Under the pieces are notes generated by a model that saw only the letters and a list, made by a program, of their open reading frames with translations, was not told the origin of the DNA and made no database searches. A program made the position numbers and the translations under genes. This document shows, piece after piece, positions 24,939 to 34,658 of a stretch of DNA of 64,000 bases. Source of the DNA: Planctomycetaceae bacterium (GTDB taxonomy: Bacteria; Planctomycetota; Planctomycetia; Pirellulales; Pirellulaceae); contig JACKHN010000003.1 of NCBI GenBank assembly GCA_020638975.1, forward strand, positions 62,001 through 126,000, given 5' to 3'. Position 1 is the stretch's first letter. Every line of letters begins with the position of its first letter.

Positions 24939-26606
24939 GTGGCAGAAAACATCGCAACCGTGAACGTCGGGCTTCGACTCTCCGAAACCGCACGCCAGAT
25001 GCCAGATGCTGTCGGCGTCGTTCAACCGCTAGGCCATGATCCGTCTGGCAAGCGGATCTATCAGCAACTGACTTTCGCGGAACTAGATCGCGATACGGAT
25101 TCCATTGCGGCGGGCCTGCATCGCATGGGGATTCGGCCCGGGATGCGCATCGCCTTGATGGTACGTCCTGGAATCGATTTCATTTCGCTGGTCTTCGCCA
25201 TGTTCAAGGCCGGCGTCGTGACGATACTGATCGATCCTGGTATGGGAAAGAACAACTTGGTGAAGTGTCTCGACGAGGCAGACCCCGAGGGATTCATTGC
25301 CATTCCGATCGCTCAGGCGATTCGCAAGTTATTGCCGCACCGCTTTCGCAAGGCTCGCTTTAACGTGACCGTCGGACGCCGCTGGTTGTGGGGCGGACCT
25401 ACGCTTGAAAAGTTACGCACGACTCCGCACGAAAGCGTTGAACCAATTCGCACGACGGCCTCTGATCCGGCGGCCATCATCTTCACGACAGGCAGCACGG
25501 GCCCACCGAAGGGCGTACTGTATCGCCATGGGAACTTCAACACGCAAGTCGACCAACTGCGCGAGTACTACGACATTCAACACGGCGAGATTGACGTGCC
25601 GGGGTTTCCGTTGTTCGCCTTGTTCAACGCCGCGATGGGAGTGACGACGGTGATTCCCGATATGGACTTCACTCGCCCCGCCGATGTCGATCCTCGCAAC
25701 ATCATCGAGGCGATTCACGACTGGAACGCCACACAAGCGTTCGGCTCGCCGGCGCTTTGGAATACCGTTGGTCGTTATTGCGAAGACAATAGCATCCAAC
25801 TGCCGACTCTCCGTCGAGTCTTGTCCGCCGGGGCACCTGTTCCGCCCCACGTCCTACAGCGGATGAAACATGCAATTCACCCTGATGGCGATGTTCACAC
25901 GCCGTACGGGGCCACCGAGTCGTTGCCTGTTGCTTCGATCGCGGCAAGCACCGTGCTCGCCGAAACAGCCGCGCAGAGTGCGATTGGCAAAGGCACCTGT
26001 GTCGGCGCTCGTTTTTCAGGTATTCAGTGGAAGATCATCAGTATCGATGATGGTTCGCTTGCAGACGTCACTGAAGTGGAGGAACTGCCGCGTGGCGAAA
26101 TCGGCGAGTTGATGGTGCGAGGCGATGTCGTCACCAGTGAGTACGTGACGCGAATCGATGCCAACTCGTTACACAAGGTCCGCGATGGCGATTCGTTCTG
26201 GCATCGGATGGGTGATGTCGGCTATCTCGATGAGCAGGATCGATTCTGGTTCTGCGGCCGCAAAGCCCATCGTGTCGAAAAGCCAACAGGCGTGATGTTT
26301 ACGATCCCTTGTGAAGCCATCGTGAACCAGCACGAGAAAGTCTATCGCTCGGCCTTGGTCGGAATTGGCGAACCCAAACATCAGTCGCCCGTGATGGTCG
26401 TTGAAACATGGCCCGAACATTATCCGAAGTCGCCGAAGGAAGAACAACAACTGTTCGCGGAACTGTGGGATGTTGTGAAGTCGAATCCACTGACCGAAAC
26501 GGTCCACGAGATATTGCTTCACCCCTCGTTGCCCGTCGACATTCGGCACAACGCCAAGATCTTTCGCGAGCAATTATCGGCTTGGGCCGCCGAACAACTC
26601 CGCTGA
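24939..26606 (+). CDS. AMP-dependent acyl-CoA synthetase-like ligase (OleC-like)
   Basis: About 555 residues from the GTG at 24939 (VAENIATVN), 4 nt after the previous stop; TTG at 24936 is also possible. Adenylate-forming motifs are FTTGSTGPPKGVLYRHGNF, TPYGATESLP and MGDVGYLDEQDRFWFCGRK. The gene lacks any carrier domain. Overall it resembles long-chain acyl-CoA ligases and OleC, which makes beta-lactones in hydrocarbon synthesis, but no oleA, oleB or oleD is nearby. Its place in an mch-rimK unit is unexplained. Confidence 0.8.
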   Translation: MAENIATVNVGLRLSETARQMPDAVGVVQPLGHDPSGKRIYQQLTFAELDRDTDSIAAGLHRMGIRPGMRIALMVRPGIDFISLVFAMFKAGVVTILIDPGMGKNNLVKCLDEADPEGFIAIPIAQAIRKLLPHRFRKARFNVTVGRRWLWGGPTLEKLRTTPHESVEPIRTTASDPAAIIFTTGSTGPPKGVLYRHGNFNTQVDQLREYYDIQHGEIDVPGFPLFALFNAAMGVTTVIPDMDFTRPADVDPRNIIEAIHDWNATQAFGSPALWNTVGRYCEDNSIQLPTLRRVLSAGAPVPPHVLQRMKHAIHPDGDVHTPYGATESLPVASIAASTVLAETAAQSAIGKGTCVGARFSGIQWKIISIDDGSLADVTEVEELPRGEIGELMVRGDVVTSEYVTRIDANSLHKVRDGDSFWHRMGDVGYLDEQDRFWFCGRKAHRVEKPTGVMFTIPCEAIVNQHEKVYRSALVGIGEPKHQSPVMVVETWPEHYPKSPKEEQQLFAELWDVVKSNPLTETVHEILLHPSLPVDIRHNAKIFREQLSAWAAEQLR

Positions 26607-26751
26607 CCGCGTGCGAGGCACATGCATCGCCAGATTCGCTGCAGTCCCTTGGGGTATCGCTACTTGAACTGCGTCACATCGTATGCCATGCTCTTGACTC
26701 GTTAGAGTCGACAGCATTCCTCATCGAGCTTCCTCGCGATTGATTGCAACT

Positions 26752-28428
26752 ATGAGCCAACTAGCTATCCCCTCCTTGTACCGCTTACTCCCCTTCGTTG
26801 CGATATTGCTAACTGCCGTTTCATCATCCCTTGGCCAAGAAACGAGCGTGCCGACGACAAACGACCAGGCGGTTGCCGGCGTCGAATCTCACGAGTCGCC
26901 GGTCGTTGCCGTTGCAGAAATTCCTCCGCCCCTCACGAAGCCCGAACAGGATGTTGCCTGGCCATTCATTCGGCTGGGCGTTGGGGTTGCCGTGGTATTG
27001 GGGCTGATCATCGCGCTCAAGGTGAATGCATTCATCGCGCTGATTGGTGCGGCGATTGTCGTCAGCCTCATGTCGCCCGGACCCTTCTTTATAAAGATGA
27101 CGCGAGTTGCCGAAGCCTTTGGTACTGGCGCAGGGAATATCGGGATCGTCATCGCACTAGCTGCGGTGATTGGCAGTTGCTTGCTTGATAGCGGTGCCGC
27201 CGATCGCATTGTGAGAGCTTTTTTGCGAGTGCTCGGTGAAAAACGAGCCCCCATTGCATTGATGGGCAGCGGCTTTGTGTTGGCCGTGCCAGTATTCTTT
27301 GATACAGTTTTCTATCTGCTGGTTCCGCTCGCCCGTTCGCTGCATCGTACCACAGGCAAACAGTACCTGAAGTACATCATGGCGATCGCCGCGGGCGGAG
27401 CGATCACTCATACCCTGGTGCCGCCAACCCCCGGTCCGCTGGTGATGGCGACGACGCTAGGAATTGACGTTGGCGTCATGATCTTGGTCGGTGGTCTGGT
27501 TGCCTTGCCCGCCGCGATCGCGGGTTTGATATGTGCGAGCTTGGCCGATCGGTGGATGCCGGTGCCAATGCGGCAAGTCGGGAATCAGCCTGATCCGCCG
27601 GCTCTCGCCGACGATCAATTGCCACCGCTGTGGCTGAGCGTGTTGCCAGTTGCGTTGCCGGTCCTATTAATTTCCGCGAACACGGTCCTTGAAACTTCCG
27701 CCAAGAGCGCTGTAAAGACGCAACTAGTTCAGGCCGGGATTGCTCGCCCCTCGGACAAAGAACTAGCCGATGCGATTCGCGCACCAGAGAACATTACGGA
27801 TCGCACGGCTCGAAGCTTGGCGAAGGCCGCTGGCGTGAGCAACGTGTTTGGAAACGCGAATTTTGCTTTGCTGCTTTCGACGATCGTGGCCTTGTGGATG
27901 CTGGCCAAGCAGCGAGGTTTGTCTCCAGTCGAAGTTGCACAAGTCGTCGAGAATTCGCTGATGGGGGGCGGCGTCATTATATTAATCACCGCCGCAGGCT
28001 TCGCGTTTGGAGCAATGCTAAAGGCCGCCGAAGTGGGCGCAGCGATCGAAGCGATATTTGCCGTGGGCGGATCAGGCTTCCTACTGCTCGTAGTCGGTTT
28101 TGGCTTGGCCATGGTATTGAAGATCGCCCAGGGATCCAGCACAGCCGCGATGATTGTCGGTTCAGCAATGATGGCGGCGATCTTGGAAGGCAGCAGCGTA
28201 CCACCGGCGCAACTGCTTGGCTTTCATCCCGTCTATCTGGCAACGGCCATCGGCGGCGGTTCGTTGGTCGGTTCCTGGATGAACGACAGCGGCTTTTGGA
28301 TCTTCGCCAAAATGGGCGGCTTGACCGAAGTTGAGGCCCTAAAGTCCTGGACTCCGATGCTGGTCGTCTTGGGCGTCGTCAGCTTCCTGATGACGTTGCT
28401 ACTGGCCAACGTCATGCCACTGGTCTAG
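26752..28428 (+). CDS. GntP-family permease
   Basis: 558 residues from the ATG at 26752. An N-terminal signal-peptide-like segment and about 50 polar residues precede the permease proper, which is unusual for the family. The rest has about 12 hydrophobic spans with the GntP patterns GSGFVLAVPVFFDTVFYLLVPLA, GGAITHTLVPPTPGPL, LKIAQGSSTAAMI and GSWMNDSGFWIFAKMGGLTEVEALKSWT. The family takes up gluconate and related sugar acids by proton symport. The substrate here is not known. Confidence 0.88.
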   Translation: MSQLAIPSLYRLLPFVAILLTAVSSSLGQETSVPTTNDQAVAGVESHESPVVAVAEIPPPLTKPEQDVAWPFIRLGVGVAVVLGLIIALKVNAFIALIGAAIVVSLMSPGPFFIKMTRVAEAFGTGAGNIGIVIALAAVIGSCLLDSGAADRIVRAFLRVLGEKRAPIALMGSGFVLAVPVFFDTVFYLLVPLARSLHRTTGKQYLKYIMAIAAGGAITHTLVPPTPGPLVMATTLGIDVGVMILVGGLVALPAAIAGLICASLADRWMPVPMRQVGNQPDPPALADDQLPPLWLSVLPVALPVLLISANTVLETSAKSAVKTQLVQAGIARPSDKELADAIRAPENITDRTARSLAKAAGVSNVFGNANFALLLSTIVALWMLAKQRGLSPVEVAQVVENSLMGGGVIILITAAGFAFGAMLKAAEVGAAIEAIFAVGGSGFLLLVVGFGLAMVLKIAQGSSTAAMIVGSAMMAAILEGSSVPPAQLLGFHPVYLATAIGGGSLVGSWMNDSGFWIFAKMGGLTEVEALKSWTPMLVVLGVVSFLMTLLLANVMPLV

Positions 28429-28448
28429 TTGACGAAGAACGCCGCTGG

Positions 28449-29060
28449 CTAGCGACCGTACTCGTCGTCGTAATCGTCCAGCGACGCCTGAACGACGCTC
28501 CTTGCGTACTCAGAACCGTACATACCTTCGATCGTAAGGATCGTTTTCTTGTCGGGCATATTCTTGTAGGTTGCAAAGTAGTGGTGGAGACGCTCGACAA
28601 TTGCTTGCGGCAATTCTTCGACTTCGTTGATGTGAGACCAAACGTTGTCGTTCGCCATCACTGCGATGATCTTGTCATCGGCCTCGTCGCCATCGACGAC
28701 TTGCAGACCGCCGACGACCTTGGCTTTCAAAATGATCTCGGAGCGTGCGATGGGCCGTTCCGTCAGTACGCAGATATCAAGCGGATCGCCGTCACCTCGC
28801 TTGGCTTTCGGCGACAATTCGCTAACTCGCCGTCCACAGTATGTCTGCGGGACAAAGCCATAGAGGGCGGGCGGTTGTGACGAGCCGCGTTGTGGACGGT
28901 CAACCCTTAAATACCCCGTAACTTTATCGACTTCGAACTTAATCAGATCGAACGGGGTAATCTCGATGAACGCTTCGACAACGTGAGGAGCGTCTTTGCC
29001 GGGATCAAGGCCATGCCAAGGGTGGGGACGCCACCGGTAAAACGGTGCACTGAAAGACAT
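28449..29060 (-). CDS. ppa: Inorganic pyrophosphatase, soluble family I
   Basis: 203 residues. The metal-binding signature is GDGDPLDICVLTE, with the upstream FEVDKVTGYLRVDRP and the KVVGGLQVVDGDEADDKIIAV stretch of family I enzymes. It hydrolyses pyrophosphate in the cytoplasm. The C-terminal half is a little longer than the compact bacterial form. It converges on the GntP gene. Confidence 0.93.
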   Translation of the reverse strand: MSFSAPFYRWRPHPWHGLDPGKDAPHVVEAFIEITPFDLIKFEVDKVTGYLRVDRPQRGSSQPPALYGFVPQTYCGRRVSELSPKAKRGDGDPLDICVLTERPIARSEIILKAKVVGGLQVVDGDEADDKIIAVMANDNVWSHINEVEELPQAIVERLHHYFATYKNMPDKKTILTIEGMYGSEYARSVVQASLDDYDDEYGR

Positions 29061-29207
29061 GAAATCCTTTCCAAACGGCTGTCGAGTTCAAGATGGCGAC
29101 CCAATTGCCCATCAGAACGAACGGCCCCCACATCGACAAGCCCACGTGCGCATGACAACTTCGCGCCGAGGCGGATAACGTAACAGAACATGCTGGCGTG
29201 CTAGCCT

Positions 29208-32200
29208 CTAGGGGGCAACGGGAGCAGCATTCGGGTCGGTCACCACCAGATCGATTTGTTTCGAGAACGTGTCCGAGAAAATTCGGAATTGAAGCGAAGC
29301 GCCGGAGCTGACGGCGGCCATGTCAGTGTTTAGCTGCGACATCTTCTGAACCGTCTTGTCGAGTATCTCGAGTTGTTGCTTGAGGCCGGCGACGATTCCT
29401 TGCACTTGATTTTTCTGTTGCTGCGAGAGTTGTTTGTCGTTCATCGCCTTCTGGCCCTCGAACACCTGCGCCTGTAGTGCTTGCTGTTGGGCCTGTGCCG
29501 ATTCGTATTTTTTAATGGCGGCCTTGTTCAAGCGGACCGGCGATTTCTCGACAGGTACGATAAAATACGGATCTGTTTTGACTTGAACGCCACGTGCATT
29601 AAGACTGGCATCAATCTTCAACGCGAGTGCGGCTTGCTCTTGGTTCTCGCCAAAATAGATGATCGCTTCGCCACCCTTTCCCAACTCGACCTGCGAAGGT
29701 TCAACCATACTCTTGTGGCCGTTGACCGTAATCTCCATCTTCAGGGAACTGCGATCGGGCGCACCTTCCAGCGGCAGTTTTATCGTCGCGGATCTTTCCA
29801 GATCAATCGTCACGGGAGCAACCTTTTGTGCAATACGCAACGCGAGATCCTGTGGCTGGTCCTGGCCGGCGGTGATCGTGAGCGAGCAATTACGCAGATT
29901 GGTTGCCGTTGCGTTCTCGATGCCAGCGGGCGTCCATTTAAAAGTTAGGTCCTTGTCCGGCATCGACATGGTTGCCACGACGACGGGGTCGGCGTTGCCA
30001 TCGCTGAGATAGAATTCCCAGTCGCGTGGCGCTACACCATCTTGCGCATTCTGAAGTGAAAATTCGAATCTACCACCGGCAGCAATATCACCGCCGTCCA
30101 TGCTAATGAACACAGCATCTTCGGGACGGATATTGATTTGACCGAGTTTCATTTCGGGCGCGTCGGCGGTCGGGACAGGCAGATCAACGGCGGGCTGAAA
30201 CACGAAAGTCTTCGGCTTGGGTGGCGCCTTTTTTTCTGGAGGCTTGGCAGGCTCCGGCTTCTTCTCCGGTTCCGGCTTCTTTTCTGGCGGCTTTTCCTCA
30301 GCGGGCTTCTCCGGCGCGGGAGCTTCTGGCTCCGCTGCGGGCGCGGCGGGCTCCGCAGAAGGAGTAGCGGTCTCGGCTGGTATTGCCTCGCTTGAGCTCA
30401 CAGCTGCTGAATCGGTCGTCGCTTCGCTTCCGGGCTCGCCCATTGGCAGATTTGCGGCAACGTCGTTCGGCGGAACTTCTCCGGTTGCAGCAGGCAACTC
30501 AGCCTCGGCTGTCGCGTCCGACCCGAACACCGGGTTGGTATCGTCTCCAGAATCAGCTTCACCCGTGGCGTTTGAATCGCTTGCCTCACCTTCGCCGGTC
30601 GACTCAGTTTCGTCTTCGCCGCTCCCAACCGCTGTGGCGGGCGCGACGACGGCGACTTCTTTGTCACCACCTCCGAAGAGCATTAGGGCACCGAAGCCGC
30701 TGCCAACCATCAGCAGCACCGCGCCAGCAATCGCGCCGGCGACAACGAGTGCCCTCGGGATTCCCTTCTTCTGCACGTCGCTCGCAGCAGGTTCCGGCTT
30801 GTCTTCGGTCGCCGTTTCTTCGGCTGCCTCAATAGGCTCTGCGATGGCTTCTTCGACGACCGGTTCTTCGCTCGCCGTTTTCGCGACCGGCTTAGGCACC
30901 TCTGCCGGTTTCTTTTTTCGTCGTTTTGTGTTGATGGCGAAGGCAGCTGGCGCCACAGAAGCCGCTGGTTTTGGGCCATTGCCGACCTCGATCTTAATCG
31001 CCGGTGCAGCCGACTTCGATTCAGACTTCGATTCAGACTTCGATTCAGACTTCGATTCAGACTTCGATTCAGACTTCGATTCAGACTTCGATTCAGACTT
31101 CGATTCAGACTTCGATTCCGAGGCCTGTTCTTCTTCCACAGGCGAAACTTCGGCATCTGCCTCGACCGTTTCGACCTCGGCGGGTTCCGCTTCTGCCATC
31201 TCGGCATCGTCGGTGCTAGCCATGATGTCGGTTGCCAATGCAGAAACTACATCTGCCATCGATGCAAAACGATCCTCCGGTCGAATTTCCATCATTCGGT
31301 TACAAAGATCGACCAGTGGCTGGGGAACGTCGGCGCGCAAATCGCCGAGCGGGATCGGTCGTTTCGACTCCTTGATCTTTGTTCGCTCTACATCCGACTT
31401 GGCCGCGAATGGCGCTCGCGCTGTTAGGAGGAAGTAAAGCGTTGCGCCAAGCGAGTAGATGTCTGAGCGAGCATCAACCTCTTGGCCACGAGCATGTTCC
31501 GGCGCCATATACGCGATCGCTGACATCATCAGCTCGGCGGTGTTCTCGGAGGGAGCTTGCTCCGCCTTCCGAAGATGCCCGACCCCCATATCGAGAATCT
31601 TCGCTACGCCTTGATCATCCACCATAATATTGGCAGGTTTGATATCGCGATGAACGACATCTTGACTGTGTGCATGCTGCAAGCCCTCTGCCGCCTGCCG
31701 AACGATGCTAGTGGCTTCGGCCACAGGCAACTGTCCTTCGGCATCGACGCGGCTTTGGAGATCCCGACCGTTGACGTACTCCATAACAACGTAGTGACGC
31801 TGTCCTTCGCTAGTAACGTCATGAATATGAACGATGTTTCGATGATCGAGTGCCGCCGCAGCCTTCGCCTCGTTCAGGAATCGCTTGACGAGTTCTGGAT
31901 CGCCGGTGTTCTTCTTCGACAGCGTCTTGAGCGCTACCTTGCGACCGAGCTTCGGATTCTCGGCGAGATAGACATTGCCCAGTTCACCCTTACCCAATTG
32001 CTCGGACAGCCGGTACTTCCCAATCGTTAGATGATAAAAGCCCGATAGCATTTGACTGGCCTGCCATTTCGTCACCCATCCGTTCTTGAGAAGGGCGCGA
32101 GCGATTTGGACCGGGTCTTCAGCGGTTTCCGCGAGTTTCTTGATTGCTTCGATTTGATTTGGGGCGAAAAGCTGGCTTCGCTCCAGTACAAGGACGAATT

Positions 32201-32234
32201 TCTCGCTGGTCTCGATCAGCTTTACTTTGGCCAT
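29208..32234 (-). CDS. Membrane Ser/Thr protein kinase with low-complexity linker and long C-terminal part
   Basis: 1008 residues. Residues 1-70 form an N-terminal domain seen in planctomycete kinases, then the kinase domain from IGKYRLSEQLGKGELGNVYLAE to about residue 335. Catalytic HRDIKPANI is present, but the DFG motif reads DMG (ILDMGVGH). A SESK tetrapeptide is repeated nine times, then an acidic Pro/Ala-rich stretch, one membrane helix (VAGAIAGAVLLMVGSGFGALMLF), a second Pro/Glu/Lys-rich linker and an extracellular beta-rich C-terminal region. It probably senses something outside and signals inside; the target is unknown. Confidence 0.85.
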   Translation of the reverse strand: MAKVKLIETSEKFVLVLERSQLFAPNQIEAIKKLAETAEDPVQIARALLKNGWVTKWQASQMLSGFYHLTIGKYRLSEQLGKGELGNVYLAENPKLGRKVALKTLSKKNTGDPELVKRFLNEAKAAAALDHRNIVHIHDVTSEGQRHYVVMEYVNGRDLQSRVDAEGQLPVAEATSIVRQAAEGLQHAHSQDVVHRDIKPANIMVDDQGVAKILDMGVGHLRKAEQAPSENTAELMMSAIAYMAPEHARGQEVDARSDIYSLGATLYFLLTARAPFAAKSDVERTKIKESKRPIPLGDLRADVPQPLVDLCNRMMEIRPEDRFASMADVVSALATDIMASTDDAEMAEAEPAEVETVEADAEVSPVEEEQASESKSESKSESKSESKSESKSESKSESKSESKSESKSAAPAIKIEVGNGPKPAASVAPAAFAINTKRRKKKPAEVPKPVAKTASEEPVVEEAIAEPIEAAEETATEDKPEPAASDVQKKGIPRALVVAGAIAGAVLLMVGSGFGALMLFGGGDKEVAVVAPATAVGSGEDETESTGEGEASDSNATGEADSGDDTNPVFGSDATAEAELPAATGEVPPNDVAANLPMGEPGSEATTDSAAVSSSEAIPAETATPSAEPAAPAAEPEAPAPEKPAEEKPPEKKPEPEKKPEPAKPPEKKAPPKPKTFVFQPAVDLPVPTADAPEMKLGQINIRPEDAVFISMDGGDIAAGGRFEFSLQNAQDGVAPRDWEFYLSDGNADPVVVATMSMPDKDLTFKWTPAGIENATATNLRNCSLTITAGQDQPQDLALRIAQKVAPVTIDLERSATIKLPLEGAPDRSSLKMEITVNGHKSMVEPSQVELGKGGEAIIYFGENQEQAALALKIDASLNARGVQVKTDPYFIVPVEKSPVRLNKAAIKKYESAQAQQQALQAQVFEGQKAMNDKQLSQQQKNQVQGIVAGLKQQLEILDKTVQKMSQLNTDMAAVSSGASLQFRIFSDTFSKQIDLVVTDPNAAPVAP
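31011..31120. repeat. 12-bp minisatellite coding for SESK repeats
   Basis: About nine near-perfect tandem copies of a 12-bp unit (plus strand GATTCAGACTTC), in frame in the kinase gene. Units are almost identical at DNA level, which suggests recent expansion or gene conversion. Copy-number changes would keep the reading frame. Confidence 0.9.
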
Positions 32235-32751
32235 GAAGTTGGTTCCGTCTCTGTTTCAGTCGATCCGCGCAGGCTTTTGTAGATTCTGGCAAGCCGCCTG
32301 CCATTTCGCAAGAACTTAATGAATTTAGTTTCGACGAGTTTTGGCTGGCTGGCTCGCTTCCGTCGAGTTTCTCGCCAGCATGTGTCAAACTCTGAATAGT
32401 TGTTGCCAGATGGAGCCACTCGGTATTGCCTAGCTTTCGCAGGTCCCGCAACCGCATGATCAGTGACGGGTGCTCGGCCCAACTTGGAACAGGAATTATC
32501 GGAAACGCAGGATTTCGGAGGCGACTCTGCCGATTAAGTGGAGTATCCCGGCAATGCGGATGGAACTGGTTCTACGCATTATGCCGTACCGATAGGTAAA
32601 GACCAGCGAGTTTACCGCTTTCTTCGATTGTGCGGATGGTATTGATTACCCTCCTCCCAACGGAGCGGGCGGCAAACCAACTTGGAAGAGCCAGGGAGCG
32701 GAACTACCGCTTCCACTGGCGTAACCCATTTGTGTGGTGGAGATCATCCCG
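32235..32751. other. Divergent intergenic region between kinase and BBP7-like genes
   Basis: 517 bp. Only weak antisense reading frames without protein character occur. It should hold the two divergent promoters. No repeat, operator or RNA gene could be recognised. Confidence 0.5.
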
Positions 32752-34353
32752 ATGAAGAATCTCAGGGGGAGAGTCCTGACTCTCTTGGCGGCCATTGTTG
32801 TGGCGAGCGTTGCGACCCAAGCAACTGCTCAGCTGCCACCACCTGGACTAGCAGGCTCGCTGCCTATCGCTAATCCTGGTGCGATGCCGATGTACGCAAA
32901 CTCCCCGGTTGGTGGTGCGCCACAAGGCGTCATAATGCCGCCCCCGCAGGCAATGGCTCAGTTTTCCAATGCTGCGTTCACCAACCAAATGCCACTCGCA
33001 GTCGCCCCTTACTCGAATCCTCAGGCCATGTACAACATGCCGGGTGGCTACGCTCCACAAGGATATAATCCCGGTGCCACGATGCAACCCAATTGGGGCG
33101 TCCAACCAGCATCCTACGCTGCTCCACAACCTTTTCCATCGGCTGGCGGAATGGCGGTTCCAGCTGGCTACGAAGCGGGCGGTTATGGCGCGGGATATTC
33201 GGGTGGTGGTTGTGGCTCGTGCGGCGGTTATGGATGCGATGCCTGCTCAGGATACGGAGCAGCCGGCTTTGGGGCACGATTCCTTTCCCGACTGCTTCCT
33301 TATGCCGAAGGAGGTGCGTGTGCGCCTCGATGGTACGACATCACACTTGACGCGATGTACCTGACTCGCGACGACGCCGGTCGCAACACCGATTTCTCGA
33401 GCGATGGCGTCCTTGGAAATACAGTTTTGAGTACAAACGACCTTGACTTCAACGACGAACTCGGCTTCCGGTTAACCGGTGCACATCAGATCTTCGCGGG
33501 GGCTACTGCCGAGTTCACTTATTTCGGATTGTTCAATTGGACTGCAGACGCCTCCGTCGAGCGAGACCCCGCAAACTTTCCACCACTCGGCGTTGGACCA
33601 GGACCTTATGCCGACGATCTGTACTCAATCGTTAGCGACTTCGGATTAATCAATCTTCCGAATGGCTTCGATCAGACCGATCGTGCCCGCAGACACTCAA
33701 TTAGTTACTCGTCGACGATTGATAACTTCGAGCTAAACATTCGAAAACGCTACACGGCTCCCAACTGTCGACTTCAATATTCGTGGCTGGCGGGCGTTAG
33801 ATATATCTATCTGCTGGAAGATTTTGAATACTTTACGCTGGGAGGTGGCGGGGATGCAGCAGCAGTGCCGCCCGTGCCGCCACGTGGTTCGATGGACGAC
33901 GACGTGCGAACGAGAAACAGTCTGACGGGCTTTCAGATAGGTGGAGATGGCTGGCTGAATTTAACGCCGGGTGTCAATGTCGGGGCGGATATCAAGGCCG
34001 GCGTTTATGGCAATTACGCGAACCAGAGTACTAATGTAGTCGCAATCCTGTCTCCGACATTAGCGAATCCGGCTGGTCAAACTTTGAACGGTCGCGAGAG
34101 CGTCGACGGAAATGATGTAGCACTTGTCGCCGACGCCAATCTGTATTTCATGTGGAGGCTTGGCCCCCACTGGACCGTTCGAGTTGGTTACAACTTCCTG
34201 TATCTCGATGGCGTCGCGTTAGCATCGGAAAACTTTAATGCTGGCACCGCCCGCGACGTGATCAACGGGACAAATACGACCACGCCGACGATTAACGACA
34301 ATGGCAAGATCTTCTACCATGGCGGATTTGGTGGCCTGGAATGGATGTGGTAG
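32752..34353 (+). CDS. BBP7-like outer-membrane beta-barrel protein
   Basis: 533 residues from the ATG at 32752, with GGAG 9 nt upstream. Signal peptide, then a Pro/Gly/Tyr-rich segment to about residue 180 that includes short Gly-Tyr-Cys runs (GGGCGSCGGYGCDACSGYG). The rest alternates in beta-barrel fashion and ends in an aromatic residue (FGGLEWMW), as outer-membrane proteins do. The stretch LDAMYLTRDDAGRNTDF and the later FQIGGDGWLNLTPGVNVG fit putative beta-barrel porin BBP7 proteins of planctomycetes. No transport substrate known. Confidence 0.75.
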   Translation: MKNLRGRVLTLLAAIVVASVATQATAQLPPPGLAGSLPIANPGAMPMYANSPVGGAPQGVIMPPPQAMAQFSNAAFTNQMPLAVAPYSNPQAMYNMPGGYAPQGYNPGATMQPNWGVQPASYAAPQPFPSAGGMAVPAGYEAGGYGAGYSGGGCGSCGGYGCDACSGYGAAGFGARFLSRLLPYAEGGACAPRWYDITLDAMYLTRDDAGRNTDFSSDGVLGNTVLSTNDLDFNDELGFRLTGAHQIFAGATAEFTYFGLFNWTADASVERDPANFPPLGVGPGPYADDLYSIVSDFGLINLPNGFDQTDRARRHSISYSSTIDNFELNIRKRYTAPNCRLQYSWLAGVRYIYLLEDFEYFTLGGGGDAAAVPPVPPRGSMDDDVRTRNSLTGFQIGGDGWLNLTPGVNVGADIKAGVYGNYANQSTNVVAILSPTLANPAGQTLNGRESVDGNDVALVADANLYFMWRLGPHWTVRVGYNFLYLDGVALASENFNAGTARDVINGTNTTTPTINDNGKIFYHGGFGGLEWMW

Positions 34354-34396
34354 TCGGGCATTGATTGATCAAGAAGTCTTCGTGTACCTAAAGGGC

Positions 34397-34430
34397 AAAC
34401 GCGGTTCAGCACCCAAGCAACCGCGTTTTT
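34397..34430 (+). terminator. Intrinsic terminator after the BBP7-like gene
   Basis: Stem AAACGCGGTT (34397-34406) and AACCGCGTTT (34419-34428) with a 12-nt loop, ending in a T run (34426-34430). It lies 44 bp after the stop of the BBP7-like gene and is the clearest intrinsic terminator in the window. Confidence 0.85.
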
Positions 34431-34462
34431 CCTTGCGCATGGGAGTTGCTCCAGACGTGGTA

Positions 34463-34562
34463 GGTAGTGGTACAGTTTGCCGTGGGTCGGGCACTCCTGC
34501 CCGACAAAAGACAGCCAAGAATGGGCGTCCTACTTTTAGGAGTCGCAAACGGTACCACCACC
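34463..34562. repeat. MITE/REP-like element with GGTAGTGGTACA-type ends, uninterrupted copy
   Basis: The ends GGTAGTGGTACA (34463-34474) and GGTACCACCACC (34551-34562) are inverted; the inner bases GTTTGC..GCAAAC extend the match. The core GTCGGGCACTCCTGCCCGAC forms a small hairpin. Same family as 22702-22923. Confidence 0.8.
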
Positions 34563-34658
34563 ACGCGGTAGATGGACAAGACGACATTGGGGCAAAGTGG
34601 TAAACTGCTTGCTACTCCCCGCATGGAGTTTTGATCTGTACCACAATGGAGAGCTACC

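Larger units (their letters stand above)
34354..34658. other. Intergenic region with terminator and repeat
   Basis: 305 bp holding an intrinsic terminator (34397-34430), a 100-bp repeat (34463-34562) and the promoter region of the ThuA-like gene. Nothing else seen. Confidence 0.6.

Noticed and set aside
31011..31120. Tandem repeats as a possible CRISPR array
   Set aside because: The units are 12 bp, contiguous, without spacers and in frame in a kinase gene.
30217..31437. 406-codon plus-strand frame opposite the SESK kinase
   Set aside because: It lies antisense to the repeat and linker region of the kinase gene; its composition (Ser/Gly/Asp runs) is a direct consequence of the repeat on the other strand.
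34301..34603. 100-codon plus-strand frame over the BBP7 gene end and repeat
   Set aside because: It runs through a terminator and a repeat element, so coding is very unlikely.
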